64,000 nt of DNA, from assembly GCF_046244365.1 (NCBI RefSeq), contig NZ_CP176395.1, positions 6,758,001 through 6,822,000 on the forward strand. Reading direction: 5' to 3'. A program made the translations under genes and the position numbers. A model generated the notes under the pieces. It ran no database searches and was not told the origin of the DNA. It was given only the letters and a program-made list of their open reading frames with translations. Source of the stretch: Paenibacillus_V sp046244365 (GTDB taxonomy: Bacteria; Bacillota; Bacilli; Paenibacillales; NBRC-103111). Positions 15,881 through 24,513 of this stretch are shown here, in pieces (position 1 is the stretch's first letter; each line of letters begins with the position of its first letter).

Positions 15881-15905
15881 AGGCCTGCCGTTTACCCGGA
15901 TATGA

Positions 15906-15991
15906 AAAAGGACAGCTCTCTCGAAACCGCCTCCGGCATTGTTGTGCGTCTGCTGCACGAACGCCGGACAGTTCGAAGGAGTTGTCCTTTT
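15906..15991. other. Long imperfect hairpin, terminator or structured RNA
   Basis: AAAAGGACAGCTC at 15906-15918 pairs with the stretch ending in GAGTTGTCCTTTT (15979-15991) with one G-T pair. Inside, TCGAA (15921) pairs with TTCGA (15972) and CCGGC (15933) pairs with GCCGG (15963). The loop is about 25 bases. The outer A and T tracts allow terminator action in either direction after the RHH gene, but the extended inner pairing is longer than a simple terminator needs. Confidence 0.55.
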
Positions 15992-16051
15992 GGGTTAGGT
16001 ATTGTTCACAGAGGCGACGATCCGTCACCATGCCGAAGCATGCCTCTTCTT

Positions 16052-16258
16052 TTACTCTTCTATATACGGCTTGGCTTTGATGTTGCCGATAATCGTACCG
16101 CCTACCACTCCGGCCACGACGCCGGGTATGATGCCCGTAGCCGGGTTTTCGAAAAGAAAACCGACTGCCGAGCCGATGACGACGCCTACGGCGATCGATA
16201 AGCCCAAATACTTATTTCGAATCCGAACATGCTTCGGAATGACCTCTTCTCTTCGCAC
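16052..16258 (-). CDS. Small two-span membrane protein with glycine-zipper pattern
   Basis: A 68-residue protein with two hydrophobic segments (about residues 19-36 and 43-60) rich in small-residue repeats ('VGVVIGSAVG', 'GIIPGVVAGVVGGTIIG'), a glycine-zipper-like pattern that favours helix packing. The basic N-terminus probably stays in the cytoplasm. The start is GTG with GGGAGG eight bases upstream. No family is recognised and no function is proposed. Confidence 0.65.
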   Translation of the reverse strand: MRREEVIPKHVRIRNKYLGLSIAVGVVIGSAVGFLFENPATGIIPGVVAGVVGGTIIGNIKAKPYIEE

Positions 16259-16352
16259 GCTTCCTGCCTCCCCGTTCGCTATCAGACATTATTATAGCAT
16301 AACGGAAAGCGCGTTACCCGAGATTGCGGAACGCCGCCTGCAAGCCCTATTC

Positions 16353-17615
16353 TTACAGTTGTCCGCTGCTGGCCGTTTGACCTCGCTTGCTTCCTTGACT
16401 TAAATAAGACAGCCCGTAGAAGAGCAGAAACAGCACGAGGAATCCCGCCGAAAGCCGGTACATCATCGCATAGCTCGTTTGCGTGGCGACGATGCCCAGC
16501 AGGAGCGATCCGATGGCGATGCCGAGGTCGGTCGAATTGTAAAACATCCCGGTAGCCGCTCCGCGTCTTTCCGGGCTGACCCTTTTAACCGTCCAGGCCT
16601 GCAGGGATGGCTGCAGAATCCCGTATCCGATCCCGTAGCTGACCGCGGCAACAATCATGACCGCAGTCGAGGCGGCGAACGAAAGAAGGACAAGCCCGGC
16701 GATAACGAACAGAGCCCCGGCCGGCAAAACGGCAACAGGCCCGTTTCGGTCGAACAGCTTCCCGGCGAATGGTCGTACGAGCATGACGGCAAGCGCGTTA
16801 AACAGAAAGAACCAGCCCACGTTGGCGATATGCGTCTCTTTGCCGAACATCGTAAGAAAGCTGATTAGGCCGCCATAGGTTACCGTGAAAAACAAATTTA
16901 AAAAGCACGGCAGCAAAACCTCTTTGTCGATCAGCCGCTTCCGCCCGTTTTCCGCGCTCCCGCGTTTTTCTTTAGCGCCGCCGTCCTCCGCACGACGCTT
17001 AGCTTCAGCGGCATGAAGCCCCCCCGCCCCCTCTTTTCCGGCAGCCCGCAGAGAAACCGCAAGCGGGAACACAATCGCGACAAGTATCGCCGAAACGAGA
17101 ATCAGCACGTCGAAGCCGAAGCTCTGGTAAACCGCCAACCCGATGACCGGGGCTAGAGACATGGACAGGCCGCTCGACAACCCGAAATACCCCATCCCTT
17201 CGCCGATCCGTTTGGGCGGAATAATGTCCGAAGCCATCGTCCCTACCGCCGTGCTCGTCAAACCGAAGCCGACGCCGTAGAGGATGCGAACCAGCATAAT
17301 AAGCGCGATAGCTCCCGCCCAATAATAGCTGGCCGTCGCCGCCAAATAAATAATAAGACCGATCAGCAGCATTCTGCTTTTGCCGAGCCGCATAATCGCG
17401 TTCCCCGCATAGAAACGGGTCAAAATCGCAACAAGCGCAAAAATGCTGATGACCCAGCTGATCGTCACGCTGCTTGCCCCGTATTCCGCTGCAATGAAAG
17501 CCGGCAGAACAACCGTAATCATTTGCAGATTAAGAAACAGAAATAAATTGGACAAGGTTACGGTAATAAAAGGCTTCGTCCATAACCGAGGCAATGATTC
17601 TTGTTGCCGTTCCAT
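16353..17615 (-). CDS. MFS transporter, drug-efflux type
   Basis: A 420-residue, 12-span major facilitator. The first half has 'GNAIMRLGKSRMLLIGLI' in the loop 2-3 (motif A) position and 'RILYGVGFGLTSTAVGTMASDIIPPKRIGEGMGYFG' in the segment 4-5 region. A charged cytoplasmic loop near residues 205-240 separates the halves. The gene starts 22 bases after marR on the same strand with GAGGTGG as ribosome site, so it is the effector of a MarR-regulated operon. Efflux of toxic compounds is the usual role of such pairs; the substrate is not predictable. Confidence 0.88.
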   Translation of the reverse strand: MERQQESLPRLWTKPFITVTLSNLFLFLNLQMITVVLPAFIAAEYGASSVTISWVISIFALVAILTRFYAGNAIMRLGKSRMLLIGLIIYLAATASYYWAGAIALIMLVRILYGVGFGLTSTAVGTMASDIIPPKRIGEGMGYFGLSSGLSMSLAPVIGLAVYQSFGFDVLILVSAILVAIVFPLAVSLRAAGKEGAGGLHAAEAKRRAEDGGAKEKRGSAENGRKRLIDKEVLLPCFLNLFFTVTYGGLISFLTMFGKETHIANVGWFFLFNALAVMLVRPFAGKLFDRNGPVAVLPAGALFVIAGLVLLSFAASTAVMIVAAVSYGIGYGILQPSLQAWTVKRVSPERRGAATGMFYNSTDLGIAIGSLLLGIVATQTSYAMMYRLSAGFLVLFLLFYGLSYLSQGSKRGQTASSGQL

Positions 17616-17637
17616 GTTGCCACCTCATATTGTAATG

Positions 17638-18090
17638 TCATTTTTCTTGGTCCGAACGATGTCTGTCCGCATTCTCGATCATGGCGCATAGCGTTTCCCG
17701 GAACAGCTCGAGCCGCTCCTCCGATATCCCTTGCGTCACATCCGCCAAAGCCTGGTGAAAAAGCGGCAGCAGCTCCTCTACGACGCGCTTGCCGGGCTCG
17801 GTCAGATGAATCAGGTAGGACCTTCGGTCTTCTTTGTTCGTCGCTTTGCTTATCAATCCTTTACGGTCCAGGCAGTCGAGAATACGCGTTATTGTCGGCT
17901 GGTCCTTCAGGCTCCGAATCGCCAGCTCCTTCTGGCTGATGCCCTCCTGCTCGGCAAGACGCGCAAGTACGCTCCACTGCTCCGTCGTAATCTCGTATGG
18001 ACGGAAACGCGCCGTCAGCACGTGGCCGATCTTCCGGTACGTTAAGCTAAACAATTGGCCAACCGCTACTTTGGTCAGATCTGTCGTCAC
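17638..18090 (-). CDS. MarR-family transcriptional regulator
   Basis: A 150-residue winged-helix regulator. Helix-turn-helix and wing are seen in 'GISQKELAIRSLKDQPTITRILDCLDRKGLISKATNKEDRRSYLIHLTEPGKRV', the MarR consensus with the DRR wing. GTG at 18090 is chosen because GAGGGAG lies nine bases upstream; the frame is open for another 45 codons, but those overlap the promoter and the dyad. It probably represses itself and the MFS gene by binding the TTGT-N4-ACAA dyad, and is released by a ligand. Confidence 0.88.
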   Translation of the reverse strand: MTTDLTKVAVGQLFSLTYRKIGHVLTARFRPYEITTEQWSVLARLAEQEGISQKELAIRSLKDQPTITRILDCLDRKGLISKATNKEDRRSYLIHLTEPGKRVVEELLPLFHQALADVTQGISEERLELFRETLCAMIENADRHRSDQEK

Positions 18091-18115
18091 AAAAACAAGC
18101 TCCCTCGCTAAAATA

Positions 18116-18156
18116 GTTGTCATAACAATTATATGTGCAGCAAATAAAAAAGGCAA
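18116..18156 (-). promoter_or_regulatory. marR promoter with MarR-like operator
   Basis: Leftward -35 TTGCCT (18151-18156) and -10 TATAAT (18128-18133) are 17 bases apart. The dyad TTGTCATAACAA at 18117-18128 touches the -10 and covers the expected transcription start, the usual place for a MarR autorepressor site. Confidence 0.65.
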
Positions 18157-18228
18157 CCCTGCGCCTCCCATGTGGATACGCCGATCATCGCACTCCCCTA
18201 AATCGATTTCCGCCCCGGGCAACAAAAA

Positions 18229-18264
18229 AACTCCAGCCCTGCCGGTAAGCGGGACTGGAGTTTT
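18229..18264. terminator. Terminator after the CuAO-domain lipoprotein gene
   Basis: AAACTCCAG pairs with CTGGAGTTT, with an inner CCG/CGG pair and GTAAG loop. In the leftward direction it ends in seven T residues, 44 bases after the stop of the lipoprotein gene. Confidence 0.88.
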
Positions 18265-18307
18265 GCCGATATACTCGCATGGTGCGAGCTGGCGGCTTCG
18301 AAAAGAC

Positions 18308-19789
18308 TTAGTTTTTCTTAATCGTTACTGTGCGAGTATCGTTATTCCATTCCGTCGTAGCGCCGAACAAACGAGCGAGCCAAGCGCCAGGCACGTAAGT
18401 GGAGCCTTCTACAATCTCCGGCGCAACTTCCGGCTCGTCTGCGGCCTTCAGCTGTTGCCCGTCGACCAGCACTTTTTTGCTGTCGATGGCAAGCACTACC
18501 GTCTTGCCGGTCATGATGTCGGTAACCGTTACTTCGCGCGTATCGTTGTTCCATTCCACATCCGCGTCGAGACGCTCCGTTACGAAGCGTACGGGAACCA
18601 TCGTGTTGTCTTGTTTGATGAACGGATTCAGAGTATCTGGAACGTGAGCTCCGTCTGCGGACATTTGAAGGTGAATTTCTTTTTTGAGAATTTGCAGATC
18701 GTTCACCAGCAAACCGTAGAGTGTCGATTTAGGCTCAAGCGTTTTGATGAAATGCGCCATTTTCGTCTTATCGGTTTGTTCCAATGCGCCCTTGGAAACA
18801 TCTACGGCTCTTGCCGTTACCGGCTTGTTCAGATTCCACTTGTCCATCGTACCCGTAACCTTGAAGCCCGTGAAGCCGTCCTGCTCCAAGTCCGGCAAGC
18901 TGAGGCCTAGTTCAAAATTGGTTTTGCGCTGATGCAGATCGCCGTCATAGAACAGATCCGTTTTGAGCGTAAATTTATCGTTAATAAATTCAGATCCGGC
19001 AAGCTGCTTGTCGATATTCGATTGCAGGTCTTGAAGGATCGGCTTGATGAATTCGACCGCTACGCCGCTGAAGTCGAAGCCTCCTTGCTCGGAGCCTTGG
19101 TTCAGGAACAGCTTCACTAAACCGCGCAGCCCTTCCTCGTCGGCAAGAACGTTTCCGATAAATTGCTTGATCAATCCGGCAACTTCGGGGCCTTTGATTT
19201 CGGCGTGTACTTTGTTCAGGCTGACCGGCTCGTTATTGATCGTTTCCGTCGCTTTGTCCACCGTGATCACGGATGGATTCGGCAAGCTCTTGGCGATAAA
19301 CGGCATGAGCTTCGATATGACGGCGATCGGATTGCCCCCAAGCGCGTCAAGCGGAAGATCGTACGGAATCAGCTTTTTGAGCGAAATGGTTTCGTTCAGG
19401 TTAAGCACGTAAGGCTTGGTTGCGCCTTCGAATAGAACGGCGAGCTTCTCCTTGCCGATCGATAGGGTTACCGGAATTTTACCGCCGGCATAAACGATCT
19501 CTCCCTTGGCAGAAGTCAGGTCCGGAGATTCGGTCTTTATTTCCGTCAAGTTAATCGTCAATTTTTTGAGCAGCTCTATGTACTTGAGCATATTCGTGTT
19601 TTCCGCGTTCGCTTTGCCGTTTCCTAGAAGCTCAAGCGTGATGGAGGCGGAGCCTTCCGAAGATTTCACCTCTGCTCCTGACGATAGCGCCTTATTCAGA
19701 TCGACGCCGCCTATCGTTTGGCAGCCTGTAAGCGCGAGCAGCAGCAAGCTGAGCACGGCGCACAGCACGGCCATTTTTCCTTTCCTCAT
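18308..19789 (-). CDS. Lipoprotein with copper amine oxidase N-terminal-like domain
   Basis: A 493-residue exported protein. ATG at 19789 is favoured over the longer frame because GGGAGAG precedes it and it directly begins a signal peptide ending in the lipobox LTGC (about residues 19-22). The long middle region (50-370) is of unknown fold, with repeated 'LNKALSSGAEV', 'ISLKKLIPYDLPL' type amphipathic segments. The C-terminal 110 residues contain two copies of the 'VPVRFVTERLDADVEWNNDTREVTV' / 'VPGAWLARLFGATTEWNND' module of the copper-amine-oxidase N-terminal-like domain, very common in Paenibacillus surface proteins and not evidence of oxidase activity. Confidence 0.82.
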   Translation of the reverse strand: MRKGKMAVLCAVLSLLLLALTGCQTIGGVDLNKALSSGAEVKSSEGSASITLELLGNGKANAENTNMLKYIELLKKLTINLTEIKTESPDLTSAKGEIVYAGGKIPVTLSIGKEKLAVLFEGATKPYVLNLNETISLKKLIPYDLPLDALGGNPIAVISKLMPFIAKSLPNPSVITVDKATETINNEPVSLNKVHAEIKGPEVAGLIKQFIGNVLADEEGLRGLVKLFLNQGSEQGGFDFSGVAVEFIKPILQDLQSNIDKQLAGSEFINDKFTLKTDLFYDGDLHQRKTNFELGLSLPDLEQDGFTGFKVTGTMDKWNLNKPVTARAVDVSKGALEQTDKTKMAHFIKTLEPKSTLYGLLVNDLQILKKEIHLQMSADGAHVPDTLNPFIKQDNTMVPVRFVTERLDADVEWNNDTREVTVTDIMTGKTVVLAIDSKKVLVDGQQLKAADEPEVAPEIVEGSTYVPGAWLARLFGATTEWNNDTRTVTIKKN

Positions 19790-19974
19790 TCCCGATCTCT
19801 CCCTGTCTCCCAATTTGGGCAACGACTGGTTTGCGACTGCCGAAGACAGCCGCTGACGCCTACAATCGTAACCTCATACTAGTATATACGCTGCAAACGC
19901 CCATAGGTTTCTTTTCCTGCCAAAAAGGAAACGATAATTTCGTATCGTTCCCACCCGGAGAAAGGAGAAATCCG

Positions 19975-21336
19975 ATGCCGACTGCTTCAGGATCGGAAGG
20001 AATCGTCAAGCTTGCCGGCCGATTGGCCTCCAGCGGCTGGAGACTCCTTCAAGGAAAGCTGCGCGGCTACGCCCGATCGGCAGTTTTACTTCGCTCAGCG
20101 TATTCGCTGCGAATAAAGCTAGCGGTTTCGCAAAAGCTGCGCGGAGAGCTCGAAACCCGGCTGCATAAGCTCCAAAGCGAAAACCGCAACAATCGCCGGT
20201 TCTCCAAACAATGGAATACGGAGTTCGGCGCCATTTCGGATTCGCCGCCGACAGCGGACGATCAGGCCGTCGTAGAAGCGATCCTCGAGGAAACCAATCG
20301 ATGCAATCGCAACAATATTACGCGAACGGAAGCCTATTGGCGCCTATATGCGGAACATCCCGAGCTGCACTGGGCGCTGCTTGCCCATATGGTATCCCGC
20401 AACGGGGGCTGGGCGATGACCGATTTGCGGGGAGAGCTGCTGTCCAGAATGATTACGCCCGCCCAGAGCGAGCGGATGTTTCAGTTTATGGAGCGCGCGA
20501 ACGCGCTTATTTTCGGCGATGCGTTTCCGCAGCTTCTCCTCTACGCAGAGGGCAAAAAGCGCGGCATCGGCATGACCCGGCTGCTGCCGCATTTTCACGT
20601 TTCCGCTTTTATGTCCCCTGTCTGGGAGCAATTTCTTAAAGACGGGGATCCCGTGCCGCTTACGATCGGCCTGATCGTTAACGAACAGAATTATATCGAA
20701 GAGCGGGTCGTCCAAAACCGGACGTTTCGGGAGGAATTGCTGAATACCGCCGCCTTTCACGCTTATGCCTGGCTTCAGCTTACGCAAGTGCTCTTTCCTT
20801 ACGCTCCCGTCACGGCTCCGGTTAAGGGGGCGCCGCATTCGGTATCCACCGGAGCGGGGCAACTCCAGACGCCGCCAAGACTGGCCGGGCTCGTGCTCGA
20901 AAGCTTTGCCAGCCTGGAGGAGCGCATCGGCGTCGGCAAAAAGCTTTACGCTTTGCTGTACGGCGTTCCCGACGTACTAAAGGGCGTGCTGGCGTTCGCC
21001 GAATCGACGCCGCATACGGGCACGCGTGCCGATTACTGGCCGCACCTGTTCAGTGACAGGAGGAGCGGTTCGGCAGGCTCCCGGTATACGGCCAGAATGC
21101 AAGGAAACGCGCTCCGGACCGGCGCTGCTCCGCTCTACAGTCCGAAGCTGACGGAGGCCTGGCCCGACCAGACGATCGCCGAGCCGCAGCAGTACGACTG
21201 GTTTTGCGACAAGTCCGGCCTTGCCTGGTTTACTTCGGTTCGGCCGCCTTTTCCGCTGGACATGACGAACGAAGCGTTCTTCGGCTTAGGGAAGCTGGAG
21301 CTGGCGGTGATAGCCGCGGAAATGATGCACGATTAA
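19975..21336 (+). CDS. DUF2515 family protein (YppC-like)
   Basis: A 453-residue soluble protein. The central block 'CNRNNITRTEAYWRLYAEHPELHWALLAHMVSRNGGWAMTDLRGE' is the DUF2515 signature, found in B. subtilis YppC; no function has been assigned. It is longer than YppC, with a basic N-terminal extension of about 60 residues. ATG at 19975 has AAAGGAG eight bases upstream; the longer open frame starting at 19831 crosses the divergent lipoprotein promoter region and is rejected. The 3' neighbour is the repeat-rich gap. Confidence 0.8.
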   Translation: MPTASGSEGIVKLAGRLASSGWRLLQGKLRGYARSAVLLRSAYSLRIKLAVSQKLRGELETRLHKLQSENRNNRRFSKQWNTEFGAISDSPPTADDQAVVEAILEETNRCNRNNITRTEAYWRLYAEHPELHWALLAHMVSRNGGWAMTDLRGELLSRMITPAQSERMFQFMERANALIFGDAFPQLLLYAEGKKRGIGMTRLLPHFHVSAFMSPVWEQFLKDGDPVPLTIGLIVNEQNYIEERVVQNRTFREELLNTAAFHAYAWLQLTQVLFPYAPVTAPVKGAPHSVSTGAGQLQTPPRLAGLVLESFASLEERIGVGKKLYALLYGVPDVLKGVLAFAESTPHTGTRADYWPHLFSDRRSGSAGSRYTARMQGNALRTGAAPLYSPKLTEAWPDQTIAEPQQYDWFCDKSGLAWFTSVRPPFPLDMTNEAFFGLGKLELAVIAAEMMHD

Positions 21337-21640
21337 ATGCAGCCGAGCGGCCATACGGCGTGCTGGGGGCAAAGAAGGCAAGGAGGATGCTGGGGGCAAA
21401 AACGATGGCAATGCAGTAGCAAAGGCAGTTGCTTTGCTAGGCGGGCAGCGACTTCGCTGGCGGGCGCGACTTCGCTTGGCGGGCTGGCGACTTCGCCAGG
21501 TTTGGCAAATACGAAAAGATAAAAAAGACCATACATGCTGGAAAAGCCGGAGTTAGATAAGGCAGTCAAGTAACAAGTGGCCGTAAAGTGTGTAGGATAC
21601 GGTAAAGTGTAAATGGGGGCGTCGTAAGGAAGTCAAAAAA
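21337..21640. other. Gene-free stretch with short repeated motifs
   Basis: No gene is seen. It contains small imperfect direct repeats: 'GCTGGGGGCAAA' twice (21362, 21389 region) and three copies of a GCGACTTCGC-like self-complementary decamer (about 21448-21498) next to AGCAAAG/CTTTGCT pairing. GTAAAGTGT occurs twice near 21582-21612. It looks like degenerate intergenic sequence. Confidence 0.4.
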
Positions 21641-21848
21641 ATAGTGAACCTAGATTCATAAATAATGAAGCAAAGTTCACTATTTGGCAGCAGAATGGAG
21701 CATATTCAGCGAATAGTGAACCAAACCGGATCTATTTTCCTATCCGGTTCACTATTAATGAACCTAGATTCACTATTCGTCTCATCAAGCCCATTTAACA
21801 AAGATTTAGTGAAGTTTGGTTCACTATCAGTGAACTAAACTTCACTAT
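21641..21848. repeat. Block of TTCACTAT/ATAGTGAA nested inverted repeats (copy 1)
   Basis: At least eight occurrences of the octamer TTCACTAT, its complement, or a one-base variant occur in 210 bases, in alternating orientation, often extended to GGTTCACTATT or AATAGTGAACC. Adjacent copies can fold into several alternative hairpins, for example GGTTCACTATTAATGAACC at 21746. A CCGGAT/ATCCGG pair lies within. The block sits between convergent genes and a second block of the same motif is at 44.4 kb. Confidence 0.75.
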
Positions 21849-21870
21849 TTGTTTTTTTAAAGGCAAGCAA

Positions 21871-22159
21871 GGGTTCGGGGTTCGGGGTTCGGGGTTCGGG
21901 GTTCGGGGTTCGGGGTTCGGGGTTCGGGGTTCGGGGTTCGGGGTTCGGGGTTCGGGGTTCGGGGTTCGGGGTTCGGGGTTCGGGGTTCGGGGTTCGGGGT
22001 TCGGGGTTCGGGGTTCGGGGGGGTTCGGGGTTCGGGGTTCGGGGTTCGGGGTTCGGGGTTCGGGGTTCGGGGTTCGGGGTTCGGGGTTCGGGGTTCGGGG
22101 TTCGGGGTTCGGGGTTCGGGGTTCGGGGTTCGGGGTTCGGCGTTCGGGATTCGGGGTTC
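21871..22159 (+). repeat. (GGGGTTC)n heptamer tandem array, about 41 copies
   Basis: The unit GGGGTTC runs almost without variation for 289 bases. One run of seven G (22017-22023) marks a three-G insertion, and the last units degenerate (CGTTC, GGGATTC). Because seven is not a multiple of three, the array is open in several frames and gives meaningless EPRTPNP-type reading frames on the minus strand. Four-G runs separated by three bases are ideal for G-quadruplex formation on the plus strand. Confidence 0.95.
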
Positions 22160-22165
22160 GCCGCC

Positions 22166-22211
22166 AAAAAACAAAGCGGCAGGTCGAGACTTTCGTCCGG
22201 ACCTGCCGCTT
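22166..22211 (-). terminator. Terminator after the flippase gene
   Basis: AAGCGGCAGGTC (22174-22185) pairs perfectly over 12 bp with GACCTGCCGCTT (22200-22211). In the leftward direction it is followed by GTTTTTT. It lies directly between the flippase gene and the GGGGTTC array. Confidence 0.9.
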
Positions 22212-22273
22212 ATCTATGCTGAACGATCCAGCATTTGTCCCGAAAATGTTCCCATACGGGTATCTTGCCTTCG

Positions 22274-23905
22274 TTACCTGCCGAGCAGGCGCTGTACCTT
22301 GCCGATCAGCTTACGGATTGGCGCCGGGAAGGTCGCGATATCCTCTTTCGTGACGACCCGCGTCGCCATGAGCATGAACGGGTAAAGCGCGCCCGCGAGG
22401 CCGCCGACCACAAGCGTTTGAAGCAGCGCGTCAAGCTTCAGCTGCCCGAACGGCTGGAGCCACTCCAGCCCGAAATAAGCCGCGCCGCCTCCTACCGCGG
22501 ATATCACCAATATGCTTGCGATTAGTCCCGGCCAACGCGAGCCCAATATCGTAAACGGCACTTCTTTGCGCAAATAAGCGATATTCAGCGTCGACGCCGT
22601 GATAAAGCAGAGCGCTGTGGCCGCCACGACGCCGTACATGCCGAACCATTGCGACAAAACGACGGTGCCTACGATTTTGACGGCGATACCGGCAAGCACG
22701 AAGCCGACAAGCGGCTTCATTCTTCCCATCCCCATTAGAATGGCGCCGGATGTCATCATCAAGATTTGGAAGATCGTTCCTGCCGTCAGCAGGGTCGTTA
22801 GCTCCCAGCCGTCCGATGAAGTGAACAGCAAAGCGTTGATCGGCGCCGCTGCCGTGCAGATGACAAGGATGACCGGCAGCCCGGACAGCACGGCCAACCG
22901 CAGCGCAAGCGATGCCTTCCGTCCGACCTCGGCCATGTCACGGCCGGCGAATGCGGATGAAATGACCGGTACGAGCGATTGGCTGATCGCCGTTGCGAAA
23001 ATGACCGGTATTCCGGCCAATGATTGCGCTTGGTAGGCAAGCCAGCCGTATTGCTTCGTCGCCATCTCCAAACCGACCTGGGACTCGATCAGCCGGATCG
23101 CAAAAGAATCGATAAAATAAACGATCGCGACTGCGGATGAGAAAATGACGATCGGAATCGATAAGCTAAGCAAAGCTTTGTATATCGCCTTGGTCGACAT
23201 AGCCGGCAAGCCCGATGCTTTCACGCTCTCCGAAGCGGCGGCCGTCTCGCGGAGGGCGGCATAATCGCTGCGCCGCAGCTTGCGCATGTAGTACATCATG
23301 ACGGCAAATGCGCCGACTGCGCCCATGACGCCGCCGAACGAAGCCCCTGCGGCAATCCAATCTTCCCCTGATCCCGCCCACAGAAAAATAGCCGCAAAGC
23401 CGACCGAAGTCGCCACGCGGGCAAACTGCTCCACGATTTGCGAAATGCCCCCCGCCATCATCATCTGGCGTCCCTGGAAATATCCTCGCATCATGGCGAT
23501 GACCGGAAACAGCAGCAGCGCCGGCGCAATGGCCCGAATGGACAAGGCCGAACCCTGCACCTTCACGTAGTCCGCATAATACGGAGCCGCTATGAACATG
23601 GGCACGGTAATAACGATTCCCGCTATGATGGCAAAACGAATCGACGCCCGATAAATATGCTCGGCCTGCTCGCGCTGACCGAGAGCGATTTTTTCCGAAA
23701 CGAGCTTGCTGAGCGCGCTCGGAATGCCTGCCGTCGCAAGCGGCAGGAGCATTAAATAAACATTGTTCGCTTGGGCGAACATAACCGAACCCGCAGTGCC
23801 CAGCAAATAAACGAGCGGCACCCGTTGCGCGATACCCAGCACTCTCGCGACAAGAGCGGCCACCGATAAAATCAGCGTTCCTTTTAACAATGAATCCTTC
23901 GCCAA
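22274..23905 (-). CDS. MurJ/SpoVB-type lipid flippase (YtgP-like)
   Basis: A 543-residue polytopic protein with about 14 spans of the MVF/MATE-like flippase group. It begins 'KDSLLKGTLILSVAALVARVLGIAQRVPLVYLLG', the conserved first helix with the functionally important Arg of the family, and contains 'LATAGIPSALSKLVSE' and 'MMRGYFQGRQMM', typical of SpoVB/YtgP proteins. The length matches YtgP (MurJ of B. subtilis), which moves lipid II across the membrane; SpoVB does so in sporulation. Which of the two it is cannot be decided from sequence. The start is TTG with GAAGG seven bases upstream. Confidence 0.85.
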   Translation of the reverse strand: MAKDSLLKGTLILSVAALVARVLGIAQRVPLVYLLGTAGSVMFAQANNVYLMLLPLATAGIPSALSKLVSEKIALGQREQAEHIYRASIRFAIIAGIVITVPMFIAAPYYADYVKVQGSALSIRAIAPALLLFPVIAMMRGYFQGRQMMMAGGISQIVEQFARVATSVGFAAIFLWAGSGEDWIAAGASFGGVMGAVGAFAVMMYYMRKLRRSDYAALRETAAASESVKASGLPAMSTKAIYKALLSLSIPIVIFSSAVAIVYFIDSFAIRLIESQVGLEMATKQYGWLAYQAQSLAGIPVIFATAISQSLVPVISSAFAGRDMAEVGRKASLALRLAVLSGLPVILVICTAAAPINALLFTSSDGWELTTLLTAGTIFQILMMTSGAILMGMGRMKPLVGFVLAGIAVKIVGTVVLSQWFGMYGVVAATALCFITASTLNIAYLRKEVPFTILGSRWPGLIASILVISAVGGGAAYFGLEWLQPFGQLKLDALLQTLVVGGLAGALYPFMLMATRVVTKEDIATFPAPIRKLIGKVQRLLGR

Positions 23906-23982
23906 AACCGTACCTTCTCCCTATAAAAGCTGTTCGGAAGCCCGGCGGACCGGGTAGGTCCGCACGGTGACTTTGCCTTACT

Positions 23983-24462
23983 CTATAGCACCCAAACCAA
24001 AAACAAGACGATCATAATCAGCTGCAGAACAAGCTTGACGACCGTGCTTGAAAACAAGCCGACCACCGCGCCGAAGCCGACCTTAAGCGATTTTTCCGCA
24101 TTCGAGCCGGCAACGAGTTCTCCGAGAAAAGCGCCGAGGAACGGCCCCAGCAGAAGTCCCGCCACCGGGATGACGAACGGGCCGGCGATAATGCCGATCG
24201 TACTGCCGATCACGGAGGCGCGGGAGCCGCCGTATTTTTTCACGCCCCAAGCCCCTACCGCATAATCCGCTATCGTAATGACAACGACAATCGTAATTTG
24301 GATAAACCAGAACCAGAAGCCAAAAGGAGCAAAGCCGAGAAACAGCCCGTATGCGACAAATCCGAGCAAGATGGCTACCGCTCCGGGCAGTACCGGCACA
24401 ATGGCGCCGGCCATGCCGACGGCAAACAACGCGATCGTAATCAGCCAACCGATGATGGCCAA
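23983..24462 (-). CDS. DUF456 membrane protein
   Basis: A 159-residue, Gly/Val-rich membrane protein with four to five spans. 'GMAGAIVPVLPGAVAILLGFVAYGL' and 'ADYAVGAWGVKKYGGSRASVIGSTIGIIAG' match the DUF456 family (B. subtilis YqgC). Function is unknown. The start is TTG, fixed by an AAGGAGG eight bases upstream. It lies about 80 bases upstream of the flippase gene on the same strand. Confidence 0.82.
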   Translation of the reverse strand: MAIIGWLITIALFAVGMAGAIVPVLPGAVAILLGFVAYGLFLGFAPFGFWFWFIQITIVVVITIADYAVGAWGVKKYGGSRASVIGSTIGIIAGPFVIPVAGLLLGPFLGAFLGELVAGSNAEKSLKVGFGAVVGLFSSTVVKLVLQLIMIVLFLVWVL

Positions 24463-24513
24463 GTGTGTGACCTCCTTGAATCGCCTTATCCGACTGTAAA
24501 CAATCCGTCTCGT

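Noticed and set aside
15902..16201. 99-codon plus-strand frame after the RHH gene
   Set aside because: It runs through the long hairpin and antisense to the small glycine-zipper membrane protein, which has the better start signal.
21641..22159. CRISPR array
   Set aside because: The repeats have no constant spacers: one block is pure tandem heptamers, the other is irregular inverted octamers, and no cas genes are present.
21835..22174. Pro-rich EPRTPNP repeat proteins on the minus strand
   Set aside because: They are translations of the GGGGTTC heptamer array, open in more than one frame with no ribosome binding site.
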